Of a stretch of DNA of 64,000 nt, positions 8,799 through 17,236 are shown in pieces. Under the pieces are notes generated by a model. It ran no database searches and had not been told where the DNA came from. It worked only from the letters and a program-made list of their open reading frames with translations. Within the stretch, counting starts at the first letter, position 1; each line of letters starts with the position of its first letter. This DNA is from Comamonas sp. B21-038. GTDB taxonomy: Bacteria; Pseudomonadota; Gammaproteobacteria; Burkholderiales; Burkholderiaceae_C. Both the position numbers and the translations under genes were made by a program. The DNA lies in contig NZ_CP092462.1 in NCBI RefSeq assembly GCF_022387135.1, positions 3,286,001 to 3,350,000 on the forward strand, written 5' to 3'.

Positions 8799-10328
8799 AT
8801 GAAGTTCTCGACCCTCACCCTGCTCAGCGCCGCGCTGTGCGCCGCCGGCCTGGCCCAGGCCGCCGCCCCCTCCGATGCCGCCGTGCAACAAGCCAGCAGC
8901 GCCAGCCTGCGTGAATGGATCGAGGTGCTGGCCTTGCCCAATGACTCGAACGTGGCAGCCGACATCGAGAAGAATGCGCAGTGGTTCAAGGCGGCGCTGG
9001 ACAAGCGCGGCTTCCAGACCCAGCTGCTGCCCAACCAGGGCAAGCCGATGGTGCTGGCCACCCTGCCCCCGGTGCCCGGCGCCACCAAGACGGTGCTGTT
9101 CTACGCCCATATGGATGGCCAGGCGGTGACCCCGTCGGAATGGCAGCAGGAAAGCCCCTGGAAGCCGGTGCTGAAGGAACGCCTGGCCGATGGCACCTGG
9201 AAAGAGATTGCACTGGATCAGCTCTACGGCGCCCAGCCCAACCCCGAGTGGCGCGTGTTTGGCCGCTCCTCGTCCGATGACAAGGCCCCTATCATCATGC
9301 TGATGGCCGCCATCGATGCGCTCCAGCAGCAGGGCCTGGCGCCCAGCACCAATATCAAGATCCTGCTCGACTCCGAAGAGGAAAAGGGCTCCCCATCGCT
9401 GGGCGGCGTCATCGACGCCAACCTCGAGGCCCTGAAGGCCGATGCACTGCTGGTGCTCGATGGCCCGATGCATGCCAGCAACCGCCCCACCCTGGTGTTT
9501 GGCAACCGGGGCGTGGCCCAGGCCACCCTGACCGTGTACGGCCCCAGCCAGGATCTGCACAGCGGCCACTATGGCAACTACGCCGCCAACCCCGCGTTCA
9601 CGATGGCGCAGCTGCTCGCCTCGATGAAGGCGCCCGATGGCCGCGTGCTCGTCAAGGGCTACTACGACGGCATCCGCTTTGATGCGCAGACCCAGGCGGT
9701 GATGAAGGCCGTGCCCGACGACGAGACCGCGCTGCGCAAGCGCCTGGGCATTGCCCAGACCGAGAAGGTGGGCAACAACTACCAGGAATCGATGCAGTAC
9801 CCCTCGCTCAATGTGCGCGGGCTGCAAAGTGCGGACGTCGGCGCCAAGGCCCGCACCGTGGTGCCCGCCCAGGCGATCGCCGAGCTGGACCTGCGCACCG
9901 TCCCCGAGACCCCGCCCGAGCGCCTGCTGCAGCTGCTCAAGACCCATATCGAAGGCCAGGGTTTCACGCTGATTGACGGCGAGCCCAGCGCCGAGCAGCG
10001 CGCCCAGTACCCCAAGATGGCGAGCCTCAAGATGGGCGGCGTGTCGGCCTCGTCCAGCGCCGTGCGCACCGACCTGAACGCCCCCATTGGCGACTGGCTG
10101 CGCCAGGGCATGCAGCAGGCCTGGGGCCAGGCACCCGTGCAGATCCGCATGATGGGCGGCACAGTGCCCACCGGCGCTGCGGTGCAGGCGCTGAAGGTGC
10201 CGTTTGTGATCGTGCCGATGGTCAATGCCGACAACAACCAGCACAGCAAGAACGAGAACATGCGCCTGGGCAACTACTTCGATGGCGTCAAGAGCCTGGC
10301 ATCCATCCTGAGCCAGCCCTGGAAATAA
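8799..10328 (+). CDS. exported M20 family zinc metallopeptidase
   Basis: 509 residues with a Sec signal peptide (MKFSTLTLLSAALCAAGLAQA). The M20 dizinc ligands can be followed in order: His in FYAHMDGQ, bridging Asp in SSDDKAP, the Glu pair in DSEEEKGS, Asp in LVLDGPMH and a C-terminal His in NNQHSKNEN. The dimerisation (lid) domain lies between about 240 and 390. It resembles the dipeptidase/carboxypeptidase (DapE/ArgE/CPG2) group. The probable role is periplasmic hydrolysis of peptides or N-acyl amino acids; the substrate is not derivable. ATG 8799 lies 9 bases after a GACGGAG ribosome-binding site. Copy 2 of the inverted-repeat element follows 19 bases after the stop. Confidence 0.9.
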   Translation: MKFSTLTLLSAALCAAGLAQAAAPSDAAVQQASSASLREWIEVLALPNDSNVAADIEKNAQWFKAALDKRGFQTQLLPNQGKPMVLATLPPVPGATKTVLFYAHMDGQAVTPSEWQQESPWKPVLKERLADGTWKEIALDQLYGAQPNPEWRVFGRSSSDDKAPIIMLMAAIDALQQQGLAPSTNIKILLDSEEEKGSPSLGGVIDANLEALKADALLVLDGPMHASNRPTLVFGNRGVAQATLTVYGPSQDLHSGHYGNYAANPAFTMAQLLASMKAPDGRVLVKGYYDGIRFDAQTQAVMKAVPDDETALRKRLGIAQTEKVGNNYQESMQYPSLNVRGLQSADVGAKARTVVPAQAIAELDLRTVPETPPERLLQLLKTHIEGQGFTLIDGEPSAEQRAQYPKMASLKMGGVSASSSAVRTDLNAPIGDWLRQGMQQAWGQAPVQIRMMGGTVPTGAAVQALKVPFVIVPMVNADNNQHSKNENMRLGNYFDGVKSLASILSQPWK

Positions 10329-10347
10329 GCCCCAAAAAAGGCCCCAA

Positions 10348-10508
10348 GGGAACCTCTGCAAAACCCTCGCCAAGCGGGATGGACGCGGATCGGGATGAGA
10401 CGCAAGGCGTCTTTTGCAGTCGAGCCGTAGCTATTGACAAGGAAGACAACGCAGCGGATCGCCCGAGACCGCGTTCAGACCACGGCAGGGAGTTTTGCAG
10501 AGGGTCCC
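10348..10508. repeat. MITE-like element, copy 2 (161 bp, terminal inverted repeats)
   Basis: Second copy of the element at 1897-2059, same orientation. The terminal inverted repeats match 18 of 21: left GGGAACCTCTGCAAAACCC and, on the minus strand, right GGGACCCTCTGCAAAACTC. The core is identical to copy 1 over long runs; the differences cluster around the second hairpin, whose left arm is degraded here, while the AGACGC-aag-GCGTCT hairpin is kept (10398-10412). It sits between two convergent genes, where its stem-loops could also act as a transcription barrier. No coding sequence. Confidence 0.75.
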
Positions 10509-10545
10509 AATCGCATGGGGGGCCTGCTGTGCGTAGCGGTTCAGC

Positions 10546-11607
10546 TCAGCGCTGTGCCGGCACGCCATCCTTCCACTGCGGCCAGTTCTTGACGACCGTG
10601 TCGACAAAGACGCCGCCCACGGCTGCCACATTGGCCACCGTTTCGGCAAAGCCGCCTGCGGTTTCGCCGGGCTTGGGGTCCAGGTGGGCCTGGGTCGTTT
10701 CCTGCGGGTTGCCCTGGTCAAAATTGACCGAGCCGCGCAGGCTCAGAATCCGGTCCGTCCCATGGCTGCGCTGGAGCACCAGCGCAATGGCGGCGGCCTC
10801 CATCTCGGTGGCGACATAGTCGTCCGCGCCGTAGAGCTTGGCGATGTACTGCGCCTCCCTGGACAGGCCCGGGCCGTGGAAGAAGGTATCGCCGGTCATA
10901 TGCGTGCCCACATGCACGCTGGGCGCCTGGCGGGCGGCGGCATCGGGGTAGCGCATGCGGTAGCGCTGGGCCGATTCGCTGTCCTGCAGCGGCACGGCGC
11001 GGGTCATCGCATAGGCGGCCTGGGTCAAGGCCGGATTCAGCGCAAAGCGGCGGTAGTCCTCATAGCCCTTGCGCGGCATGAACACCGGCGCGCCGGCCTG
11101 GCCCTCTTCCGGCGCCCAGCGGTGGCCCAGGTCGTAATCGACCAGCCAGCTGCCCCAGGTCACATCGCCAATGGTGCCGCGCGATGGCGGGGTGCCGGCT
11201 ACGCCGCTGATCACATAGTAGGCCTGGTCAAAATTGAACTGCGGGTTCAGCACGATGGCCTGGATCGAGGCCGAGGCATTGACCTTGCCCATGCCCAGCA
11301 CGCTGCCGCACACGCCATCGGCGTTGCAGAACACCGGCCCCAGCGCGCCCGGCACCTGGATCGGTTGGGCATCGCGGAAATAGCGCTCATACCAGTGCTG
11401 GAACTCGCCGGCCCGGTCGCCGGTATTGGCACCGATCTCGAACATGGCCGCAACAAACACCTTGACCTGGACCGGAGGCGCAGCCTGGGCCACGTCGGCC
11501 GTCTTGGGCGGCTGACTGCCGGTGCTGGCACAACCGGACAGCAGCGCCAGCAACAGCGCGCTGGCGCACAGCGGCCGGGCGAGAGAGCGGATCGGGGCAC
11601 GGGACAT
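10546..11607 (-). CDS. NUP (purine nucleoside permease) family lipoprotein
   Basis: 353 residues with a lipoprotein signal (LLLALLSGC, Cys near residue 26). The body matches the NUP family (PF06516): VKVFVAAMFEIGANTGDRAGEFQHW near the N-terminus, YVISGVAGTPPSRGTIGDVTW in the middle, and the nucleoside-phosphorylase-like signature ATEMEAAAIALVL. The family is named for a fungal purine nucleoside permease, but the fold resembles nucleoside phosphorylases. In bacteria these exported proteins probably bind or cleave nucleosides in the periplasm. Transport by this protein alone is unlikely because no membrane helices follow the signal. Convergent with the M20 gene. Confidence 0.8.
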   Translation of the reverse strand: MSRAPIRSLARPLCASALLLALLSGCASTGSQPPKTADVAQAAPPVQVKVFVAAMFEIGANTGDRAGEFQHWYERYFRDAQPIQVPGALGPVFCNADGVCGSVLGMGKVNASASIQAIVLNPQFNFDQAYYVISGVAGTPPSRGTIGDVTWGSWLVDYDLGHRWAPEEGQAGAPVFMPRKGYEDYRRFALNPALTQAAYAMTRAVPLQDSESAQRYRMRYPDAAARQAPSVHVGTHMTGDTFFHGPGLSREAQYIAKLYGADDYVATEMEAAAIALVLQRSHGTDRILSLRGSVNFDQGNPQETTQAHLDPKPGETAGGFAETVANVAAVGGVFVDTVVKNWPQWKDGVPAQR

Positions 11608-11639
11608 GGGGTATTTCTCCTGGTCAGACCACCGGTATC

Positions 11640-12629
11640 TCAGCGCGATCCGGCGTGCTGCGCATTGTAGGTCGGCAGCTGGGCCGCCGCCTGGCCCAGC
11701 GCTGTCACCAAGGCATCGACCTCCGGGACCGCCGCCCGGTGCAGCGGCAGCAGCACCTGGGTGCGGAATGGAATCGAAAAGGCCAGCGGCCGCTGCACCA
11801 GGCCCTGGCCCATGCAGGCCTTCGCGGTGAACGGGTTCACGATGGCCAGGCCCAGCCCGTTTTGCACCATCGCGCAGACCGCCACGGCGCTGTGCGTCTC
11901 CAGCAGCATCTGCCGGCCCACGCCGGCATCGGCAAACACCTGGTCGATCTGGGTGCGGTAGGGGTCACCCTCGGCCAGGCTGATAAAGGCCTGGCCCGCA
12001 AAGTCAGCGGGCTGCAACGCGCGCTTGCGCGCCAGCGGGTGGCCGGCGGGCAGGACTGCGACTTCGTCCAGCGCCGGCAAGGCCACGGCCCGCGTGCCAG
12101 CCGGTGCCTCGCCGTGCTCGGTCAGGCCCAGGTCATAGCGCTGGGCGGCCATCCACTGCTGCAACAGCGGGGCCTCCTGCGTGGCGACGCTGACTGCGAC
12201 CGGCCCCTGCGCCTGCTGCATCTGCGCCAGCGCCGCCGGCAGCAGCGCGTGGCTGAGTGCCGGCATGCTCAGCACGCTGATGCGCGCCGCCTGCGGGCGC
12301 GACAGTGCTACTGCCCGGTCGATGACCCGGTCCAGCCCCTGCCAACTGCGCTGCACCTCTTCCCACAGCGCCAACGCGCGTGCATTGGGCCGCAGCCTGC
12401 CTTGCACCCTCTCAAACAGCGGGTAGCCGAGCAGCTGCTCCATGCGCGCCAGATCGCGGCTCACCGTGGGCTGGGAGCTGAACAGCAGGCCTGCCGCGCC
12501 GGTCACCCCGCCCGCCAGCATGACGGCGCGGAACACCTCGATATGGCGGTGCTGCAGCCGGGTCGCTGATGGGCTGGGCTCCTGGGAGGGATCGGAAGCG
12601 GACGGAGCGGGGCTGGGCGAACGGGGCAT
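11640..12629 (-). CDS. lysR: LysR, transcriptional activator of lysA
   Basis: About 330 residues. The N-terminal winged helix (LQHRHIEVFRAVMLAGGVTGAAGLLFSSQPTVSRDLARMEQLLG) and the effector domain (TQEAPLLQQWMAAQRYDLGLTE, ETHSAVAVCAMVQNGLGLAIVNP) resemble the namesake E. coli LysR far more than a generic LTTR. It lies divergent from lysA exactly as in E. coli, where LysR activates lysA in response to diaminopimelate and lysine. The start is uncertain: ATG 12629 (MPRSPS) gives a family-like length; the frame is open to ATG 12674. About 30 residues before the helix-turn-helix are extra and Ser/Pro-rich. Confidence 0.9.
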   Translation of the reverse strand: MPRSPSPAPSASDPSQEPSPSATRLQHRHIEVFRAVMLAGGVTGAAGLLFSSQPTVSRDLARMEQLLGYPLFERVQGRLRPNARALALWEEVQRSWQGLDRVIDRAVALSRPQAARISVLSMPALSHALLPAALAQMQQAQGPVAVSVATQEAPLLQQWMAAQRYDLGLTEHGEAPAGTRAVALPALDEVAVLPAGHPLARKRALQPADFAGQAFISLAEGDPYRTQIDQVFADAGVGRQMLLETHSAVAVCAMVQNGLGLAIVNPFTAKACMGQGLVQRPLAFSIPFRTQVLLPLHRAAVPEVDALVTALGQAAAQLPTYNAQHAGSR

Positions 12630-12788
12630 GGCGAGGCGGCACGACGACAAAGACATATCCATTATGAATGACATGCCGATAAATAAGCATTAGACCAAAT
12701 ACCTCGCCCCGGGCACACTGGGCAGCTGATTTCTCCCATCCCCCTGATTCCCCGTTTCCCTGATTCCACGCCGTCCGGCACACCGACT

Positions 12789-14039
12789 ATGAGCAACCCC
12801 TTTACCCCCGATCTGCTGTGGCAGCTGGCCGATGACTTCAACACCCCGCTGTGGGTGTATGACGCGCACACCATCCGCCAGCGCATCGCACAGCTGCAGG
12901 CTTTTGATACGGTGCGCTTTGCCCAAAAGGCCTGCTCCAACATCCATGTGCTGCAGCTGATGCGTGCGCAAGGCGTCAAGGTCGATGCGGTCTCGCGCGG
13001 CGAAGTGCTGCGCGCGCTGGCGGCCGGCTACCAGGGCGGTTTTGGCGAGCCGTCCGACATCGTGTTCACCGCTGATGTGATGGACGAGGCCACGTTGGCC
13101 ACCGTGGTCGAGCACAAAATCCCCGTCAATGCCGGCTCCATCGACATGCTGCACCAGCTGGGCCAGGCATCGCCCGGCCATGCGGTCTGGCTGCGCATCA
13201 ACCCCGGTTTTGGCCATGGCCATAGCAACAAGACCAATACCGGCGGCGAGCACAGCAAGCACGGCATCTGGCACAGCGACCTGACGATGGCGCTGGCAGT
13301 CATTGCCGAGCGCGGCCTGCAGCTGGTGGGTCTGCACATGCACATCGGCTCGGGCGTGGACTACGGCCACCTGCAGGAAGTCTGCGGCGCGATGGTGCAG
13401 CTGGTGCAGCGCACCCACACGGCCGGCCACCGCCTGCAGGCCATCTCGGCCGGCGGCGGCCTGTCCATCCCCTACAAGGAGGGCGATGCCACCATCGACA
13501 CCCAGCACTACTTTGGCCTCTGGGATGCGGCGCGCAAGCAGGCCGAGGCGCTGGTGGGCCACCACCTGGGGCTGGAGCTGGAGCCGGGCCGCTACCTGGT
13601 GGCCGAATCGGGCGTACTGCTGGGCACGGTGCGCGCCACCAAGGATGCCGGCAGCAACCACTTTGTGCTGGTCGATACCGGCTTCAACGAGCTGATGCGC
13701 CCGTCGATGTACGGCAGCTACCACGGCATGCATGTGCAGCGCCGTGGCGTCGGTGTGCTGCCTGCGCAGGGCGAAGCCGTCGTCGCCGGTCCGCTGTGCG
13801 AATCCGGTGATGTCTTCACCCAGGGCGAGTCCGGCGTGGTGCTGCCCCGTCCGCTCGGTGATGCGCAGGTGGGCGATCTGCTGGTGATCCACGACACCGG
13901 TGCCTACGGCGCCTCGATGTCCAGCAACTACAACAGCCGCCCGCTGGCCGCCGAGGTGCTGGTCGAAGACGGCAAGGCGCGTCTCATCCGCCGCCGCCAG
14001 ACCGTCGAAGAACTGCTGGCGCTGGAGCTCGGCCTCTGA
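12789..14039 (+). CDS. lysA: diaminopimelate decarboxylase
   Basis: 416 residues, nearly the length of E. coli LysA (420), and closely similar to it: RFAQKACSN with PLP-lysine K47, PGFGHGHSNKTNTGGEHSKHG, GLHMHIGSGVDY, the glycine-rich AISAGGGLSIPY and the catalytic GPLCESGDVF cysteine. The enzyme decarboxylates meso-diaminopimelate to L-lysine in the cytoplasm. This is the gammaproteobacterial-type LysA. Burkholderiales usually also carry a second lysA near cyaY, so this may be a regulated extra copy (inference). Its TGA at 14037-14039 directly abuts the stop of the convergent MocR gene. Confidence 0.95.
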   Translation: MSNPFTPDLLWQLADDFNTPLWVYDAHTIRQRIAQLQAFDTVRFAQKACSNIHVLQLMRAQGVKVDAVSRGEVLRALAAGYQGGFGEPSDIVFTADVMDEATLATVVEHKIPVNAGSIDMLHQLGQASPGHAVWLRINPGFGHGHSNKTNTGGEHSKHGIWHSDLTMALAVIAERGLQLVGLHMHIGSGVDYGHLQEVCGAMVQLVQRTHTAGHRLQAISAGGGLSIPYKEGDATIDTQHYFGLWDAARKQAEALVGHHLGLELEPGRYLVAESGVLLGTVRATKDAGSNHFVLVDTGFNELMRPSMYGSYHGMHVQRRGVGVLPAQGEAVVAGPLCESGDVFTQGESGVVLPRPLGDAQVGDLLVIHDTGAYGASMSSNYNSRPLAAEVLVEDGKARLIRRRQTVEELLALELGL

Positions 14040-15449
14040 TCAGCGCGGCGCCGCCCGCCATTGCGCCACCGCCGCGTCCAGGCGCGGCGATTGCATGGCG
14101 CCAACATTGCAGCGTGACCAGCGCGATACCAGGCTGCTGTCAAGGCTGAACACGCGGCCTGGTGCCATCGTCACCTGCCGGGCCAGCAACTCGCTGGCCA
14201 GTTGGGCCGAATCCTCGCAACCGGGGAAGGCCGCCCACAGGTAGAGCGACTGCGCGCTGCGCGCAAACACCTCGCAACCCTGGCGGTCCATCCAGTCCAG
14301 CGCCTGCGCCGTGGCCTGGCCCAGGCGCCCGCGCAGGCGCACCAGGTGCCGCTCATACTGGCCCTCGCGCAGCATCACATCGACCATGCGCTCGCAGTAC
14401 TCCGAGCCGCTCACATGGATGAGGCTGCGCAGATCGGCCAGGTCGCTGGCCAGATCGGGGTGGCAGGCGATGAAGCCCACCCGCAGCGCCGCAGAGAATG
14501 ACTTGGAAAAGCTCCCGATGTAGATCGTGCGCGCCAGCTGGTCCAGCACCGACAGGCGCGTGGCCGTGGTCGGTTTGAAATCGGCCAGCGGGTCGTTTTC
14601 AACGATCAGCATCTGCTGCTGGCCCGCCAGTTGCAGGATGCGGTAGGCCTTGGCGGCACTCAGGTCCGAGCCCGTCGGGTTGTGCGCCAGCGATTGGGTG
14701 AAGAACAGCCGCGGGCGCTCGGTCTGCAGCAGGCGCTCGAGCGCCTGCACATCGGGGCCATCGGGCTGGCGCGGCACGCCCAGCACCCGCGCGCCAGCGA
14801 GCTTGAGCTTGCCAAACAGCAGGTAGTAGCCGGGGTCGTCCACCAGCACGGTGGTGCCGGGTGTCACCCAGTGGCGGATGACCAGGTCGAGCGCGTCATT
14901 GGCGCCCTGGGTCAGCAGCAGCTGCTGGGAGGTCACGCTCAGGCCGAACATGCCCAGCTTGCGCACCAGGCTGTCGCGCAAGGGCGCATAGCCCATGCGG
15001 CTGCCGTAGCGGAACAGCGCACCCAGCCCTGTGCGCACCACCTTCTGGTGGTAGCGGTCCAGGCGCATATCGGCCAGCCAGCCGATTGGCGGAAAACCAT
15101 CGCCCAGCGCCAGCGCGTCGGGCTGGGTCTTGAGTTGCTCGCGCATCAGCCAGACCACATCCATCGCGCGCTGCAGTGGCGCGCTGTCATCGCTTGCAGG
15201 CACGGCCACCACCGGCCGCTGGTCCAGCACATAAAAGCCCGAGCCGCGCCGCGCCTCAACCAGGCCGCGCGATACCAGCAACTCAAAGGCCGCCACCACG
15301 GTGTTCTTCGCATAGCCATGCAGCTGCGCCAGCGCGCGCAAGGAGGGCAGCTTGTCACCGGCGCGCAGCACGCCGCCCGCAATCTGCCGGCCTAGCATGG
15401 CGGCCAGGTTTTCCGCAATTGAGGCCTTGCGGCCAGAGGGGGTGGGCAT
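14040..15449 (-). CDS. MocR-type GntR/aminotransferase-fold transcriptional regulator
   Basis: 469 residues. The N-terminal GntR winged helix (IAENLAAMLGRQIAGGVLRAGDKLPSLRALAQLHGYAKNTV) is followed by a fold-type I aminotransferase domain with the PLP-lysine motif IGSFSKSFSAALRVGF and substrate-binding Asn/Asp (HNPTGSDLS, VDDPGYY). MocR proteins sense PLP or amino-acid-derived ligands rather than catalysing transamination. ATG at 15449 (MPTPSGRK) is chosen over an open frame extending into the next promoter. It is divergent from HMG-CoA reductase across 143 bases holding a perfect palindrome, so it most likely autoregulates and controls that gene. Confidence 0.9.
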   Translation of the reverse strand: MPTPSGRKASIAENLAAMLGRQIAGGVLRAGDKLPSLRALAQLHGYAKNTVVAAFELLVSRGLVEARRGSGFYVLDQRPVVAVPASDDSAPLQRAMDVVWLMREQLKTQPDALALGDGFPPIGWLADMRLDRYHQKVVRTGLGALFRYGSRMGYAPLRDSLVRKLGMFGLSVTSQQLLLTQGANDALDLVIRHWVTPGTTVLVDDPGYYLLFGKLKLAGARVLGVPRQPDGPDVQALERLLQTERPRLFFTQSLAHNPTGSDLSAAKAYRILQLAGQQQMLIVENDPLADFKPTTATRLSVLDQLARTIYIGSFSKSFSAALRVGFIACHPDLASDLADLRSLIHVSGSEYCERMVDVMLREGQYERHLVRLRGRLGQATAQALDWMDRQGCEVFARSAQSLYLWAAFPGCEDSAQLASELLARQVTMAPGRVFSLDSSLVSRWSRCNVGAMQSPRLDAAVAQWRAAPR

Positions 15450-15506
15450 AGGTGCTCCAACGGAAGAACCGGTCCCGATGCTGCATTGCAGCAGCACTGT
15501 CCCGGC

Positions 15507-15536
15507 AAACTGTACCTGTCTATAGCGGTACAGTTT
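15507..15536. promoter_or_regulatory. perfect inverted repeat, candidate MocR operator
   Basis: AAACTGTACC, 10-base spacer, GGTACAGTTT: both 10-base arms match perfectly. It lies midway between the divergent MocR regulator and mvaA starts (57 bases before each). The spacer contains TATAG, so the operator overlaps likely promoter elements. The arm centres are 20 bp (two turns) apart, suiting a dimer with two wing-helix heads. Confidence 0.7.
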
Positions 15537-15592
15537 AGATAGATTGCGGGCTGGACCTATCGCATCCCCCTCAAAAATTACCAGGAGACACC

Positions 15593-16879
15593 ATGGCCAC
15601 CGATTCACGCCTGCCGCAGTTCCGCGCCCTCAGCCCCGCCCAGCGCTGGGATGTCATCGCCAAGGCCTGCCAGCTGAGCGACGAAGACCGCGCACTGCTG
15701 ACCCAGCCCGGTGCCCTGCCCTCCAGCGTGGCCGACGGCATGATCGAAAACGTGATCGGCACCTTTGAGCTGCCGCTGGGCGTGGCCGGCAACTTCCAGG
15801 TCAATGGCCGCGATGTGCTGGTGCCGCTGGCCGTCGAAGAGCCCTCGATCATCGCCGCAGCCTCGTACATGGCCAAGCTGGCGCGCGAGGACGGGGGGTT
15901 TCAGACCTCCAGCACCCAGCCGCTGATGCGCGCCCAGGTGCAGATCGTCGGCATCCAGGACCCCTATGGCGTGCGGCTGGCGCTGTACCAGGCGCGTGCC
16001 CGGATCCTGGAGCTGGCCAACAGCCGCGACAAGGTGCTGATCGGCCTGGGCGGCGGCTGCAAGGACATCGAGGTCCATGTGTTCCCCGATTCACCCCGTG
16101 GCCCCATGGTGGTCATGCACCTGATCGTCGATGTGCGCGATGCGATGGGCGCCAACACCGTCAACACCATGGCCGAGTCGGTCTCGCCGCTGGTCGAGCA
16201 GATCACCGGCGGCTCGGTGCGGCTGCGCATTCTGTCCAACCTGGCCGATCTGCGCCTGGCCCGCGCCCGCGTGCGCCTGACGCCCCAGACCCTGAAGACC
16301 GCCGAGCGCAGCGGCGAGGAAATCATCGAAGGCGTGCTCGATGCCTATACCTTTGCCGCCATCGACCCCTACCGCGCCGCGACCCACAACAAGGGCATCA
16401 TGAACGGCATCGACCCGGTCATCGTTGCCACCGGCAACGACTGGCGTGCGGTGGAGGCCGGCGCCCATGCCTATGCCAGCCGCCACGGGCGCTACACCTC
16501 GCTCACCACCTGGGAGAAAGACGGAACCGGCGCGCTGGTCGGCACCATTGAGCTGCCGATGCCGGTGGGCCTGGTCGGTGGCGCCACCAAGACGCATCCG
16601 CTGGCCCGCCTGGCGCTGAGGATCATGGACGTCAAATCTGCCCAGGAGCTGGGCGAGATCGCTGCCGCCGTGGGCCTGGCGCAGAATCTGGGCGCCTTGC
16701 GCGCGCTGGCCACCGAAGGCATCCAGCGCGGCCACATGGCTTTGCATGCGCGCAATATCGCGCTGGTGGCAGGGGCTGTCGGTGAGGAGGTTGACCAGGT
16801 CGCCAAGCGCCTCGCCGCCGAGCACGATGTGCGCACCGACCGTGCGCTGGAAGTGCTGGCCGAGTTGCGCCAGCGCTGA
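15593..16879 (+). CDS. mvaA: hydroxymethylglutaryl-CoA reductase, degradative (class II)
   Basis: 428 residues, the same size as Pseudomonas mevalonii HMG-CoA reductase. All four catalytic residues fall at the P. mevalonii numbers: Glu83 (AVEEPS), Lys267 (HNKGIMNG), Asp283 (ATGNDWRA) and His381 (QRGHMALH). The class II enzyme oxidises mevalonate plus CoA with NAD+ to HMG-CoA during mevalonate catabolism; Delftia acidovorans has a characterised homologue. No HMG-CoA lyase, mevalonate transporter or thiolase is adjacent, unlike the P. mevalonii mva operon. Good RBS (CAGGAGA) before ATG 15593. Probably regulated by the divergent MocR protein. Confidence 0.95.
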   Translation: MATDSRLPQFRALSPAQRWDVIAKACQLSDEDRALLTQPGALPSSVADGMIENVIGTFELPLGVAGNFQVNGRDVLVPLAVEEPSIIAAASYMAKLAREDGGFQTSSTQPLMRAQVQIVGIQDPYGVRLALYQARARILELANSRDKVLIGLGGGCKDIEVHVFPDSPRGPMVVMHLIVDVRDAMGANTVNTMAESVSPLVEQITGGSVRLRILSNLADLRLARARVRLTPQTLKTAERSGEEIIEGVLDAYTFAAIDPYRAATHNKGIMNGIDPVIVATGNDWRAVEAGAHAYASRHGRYTSLTTWEKDGTGALVGTIELPMPVGLVGGATKTHPLARLALRIMDVKSAQELGEIAAAVGLAQNLGALRALATEGIQRGHMALHARNIALVAGAVGEEVDQVAKRLAAEHDVRTDRALEVLAELRQR

Positions 16880-17236
16880 GACGGTGGACCGCGGGGCACC
16901 GCTTGCTCCGCGCCGCAATACACAGTCGCTTTCCATGCACACATCTAAATAGTGCGGAAATACATACAGCTTGATGCAAGTTAAGCCGCTGCGGTGAAGC
17001 GGGGGAGACAAACGGCTTCGCATGCAGACACAGTGCCTGCCGGCGTGCGGGCAGGGATCAGCGGGTATTCACTTGTATTCCACAACAATCGGCTAGCAAC
17101 GTTGTAAACATCTTGCGTAGCTGAGCGGTGATTTACATACAAATACAGTTCTTAATATTATTGGTATTTTTTATTGAATCCATTTTTGCAATACAAATAA
17201 ACTCAAACCCTCCCTTCGACTATAGAAAGAGTTCAT
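16880..17236 (+). other. 357-base intergenic region with AT-rich right half
   Basis: The left part is GC-rich with a weak CCTGCC/GGCAGG hairpin (17036-17055) lacking a T-run. From about 17070 the base composition drops sharply, with runs such as TTAATATTATTGG and TTTTTTATTG, unlike the rest of the window. A plausible promoter for the downstream gene is TTTACA (17132) - 18 bases - TATTAT (17156). No ORF or RNA gene is supported. The AT-rich patch suggests horizontally acquired DNA or a regulatory region under H-NS-like silencing (inference). Confidence 0.5.

Noticed and set aside
7917-10373. 818-codon minus-strand open frame opposite the M20 peptidase and DTW genes
   Set aside because: Antisense shadow in GC-rich coding DNA: low-complexity His/Gln/Gly/Leu composition, no domains, and the plus-strand genes have clear catalytic motifs.
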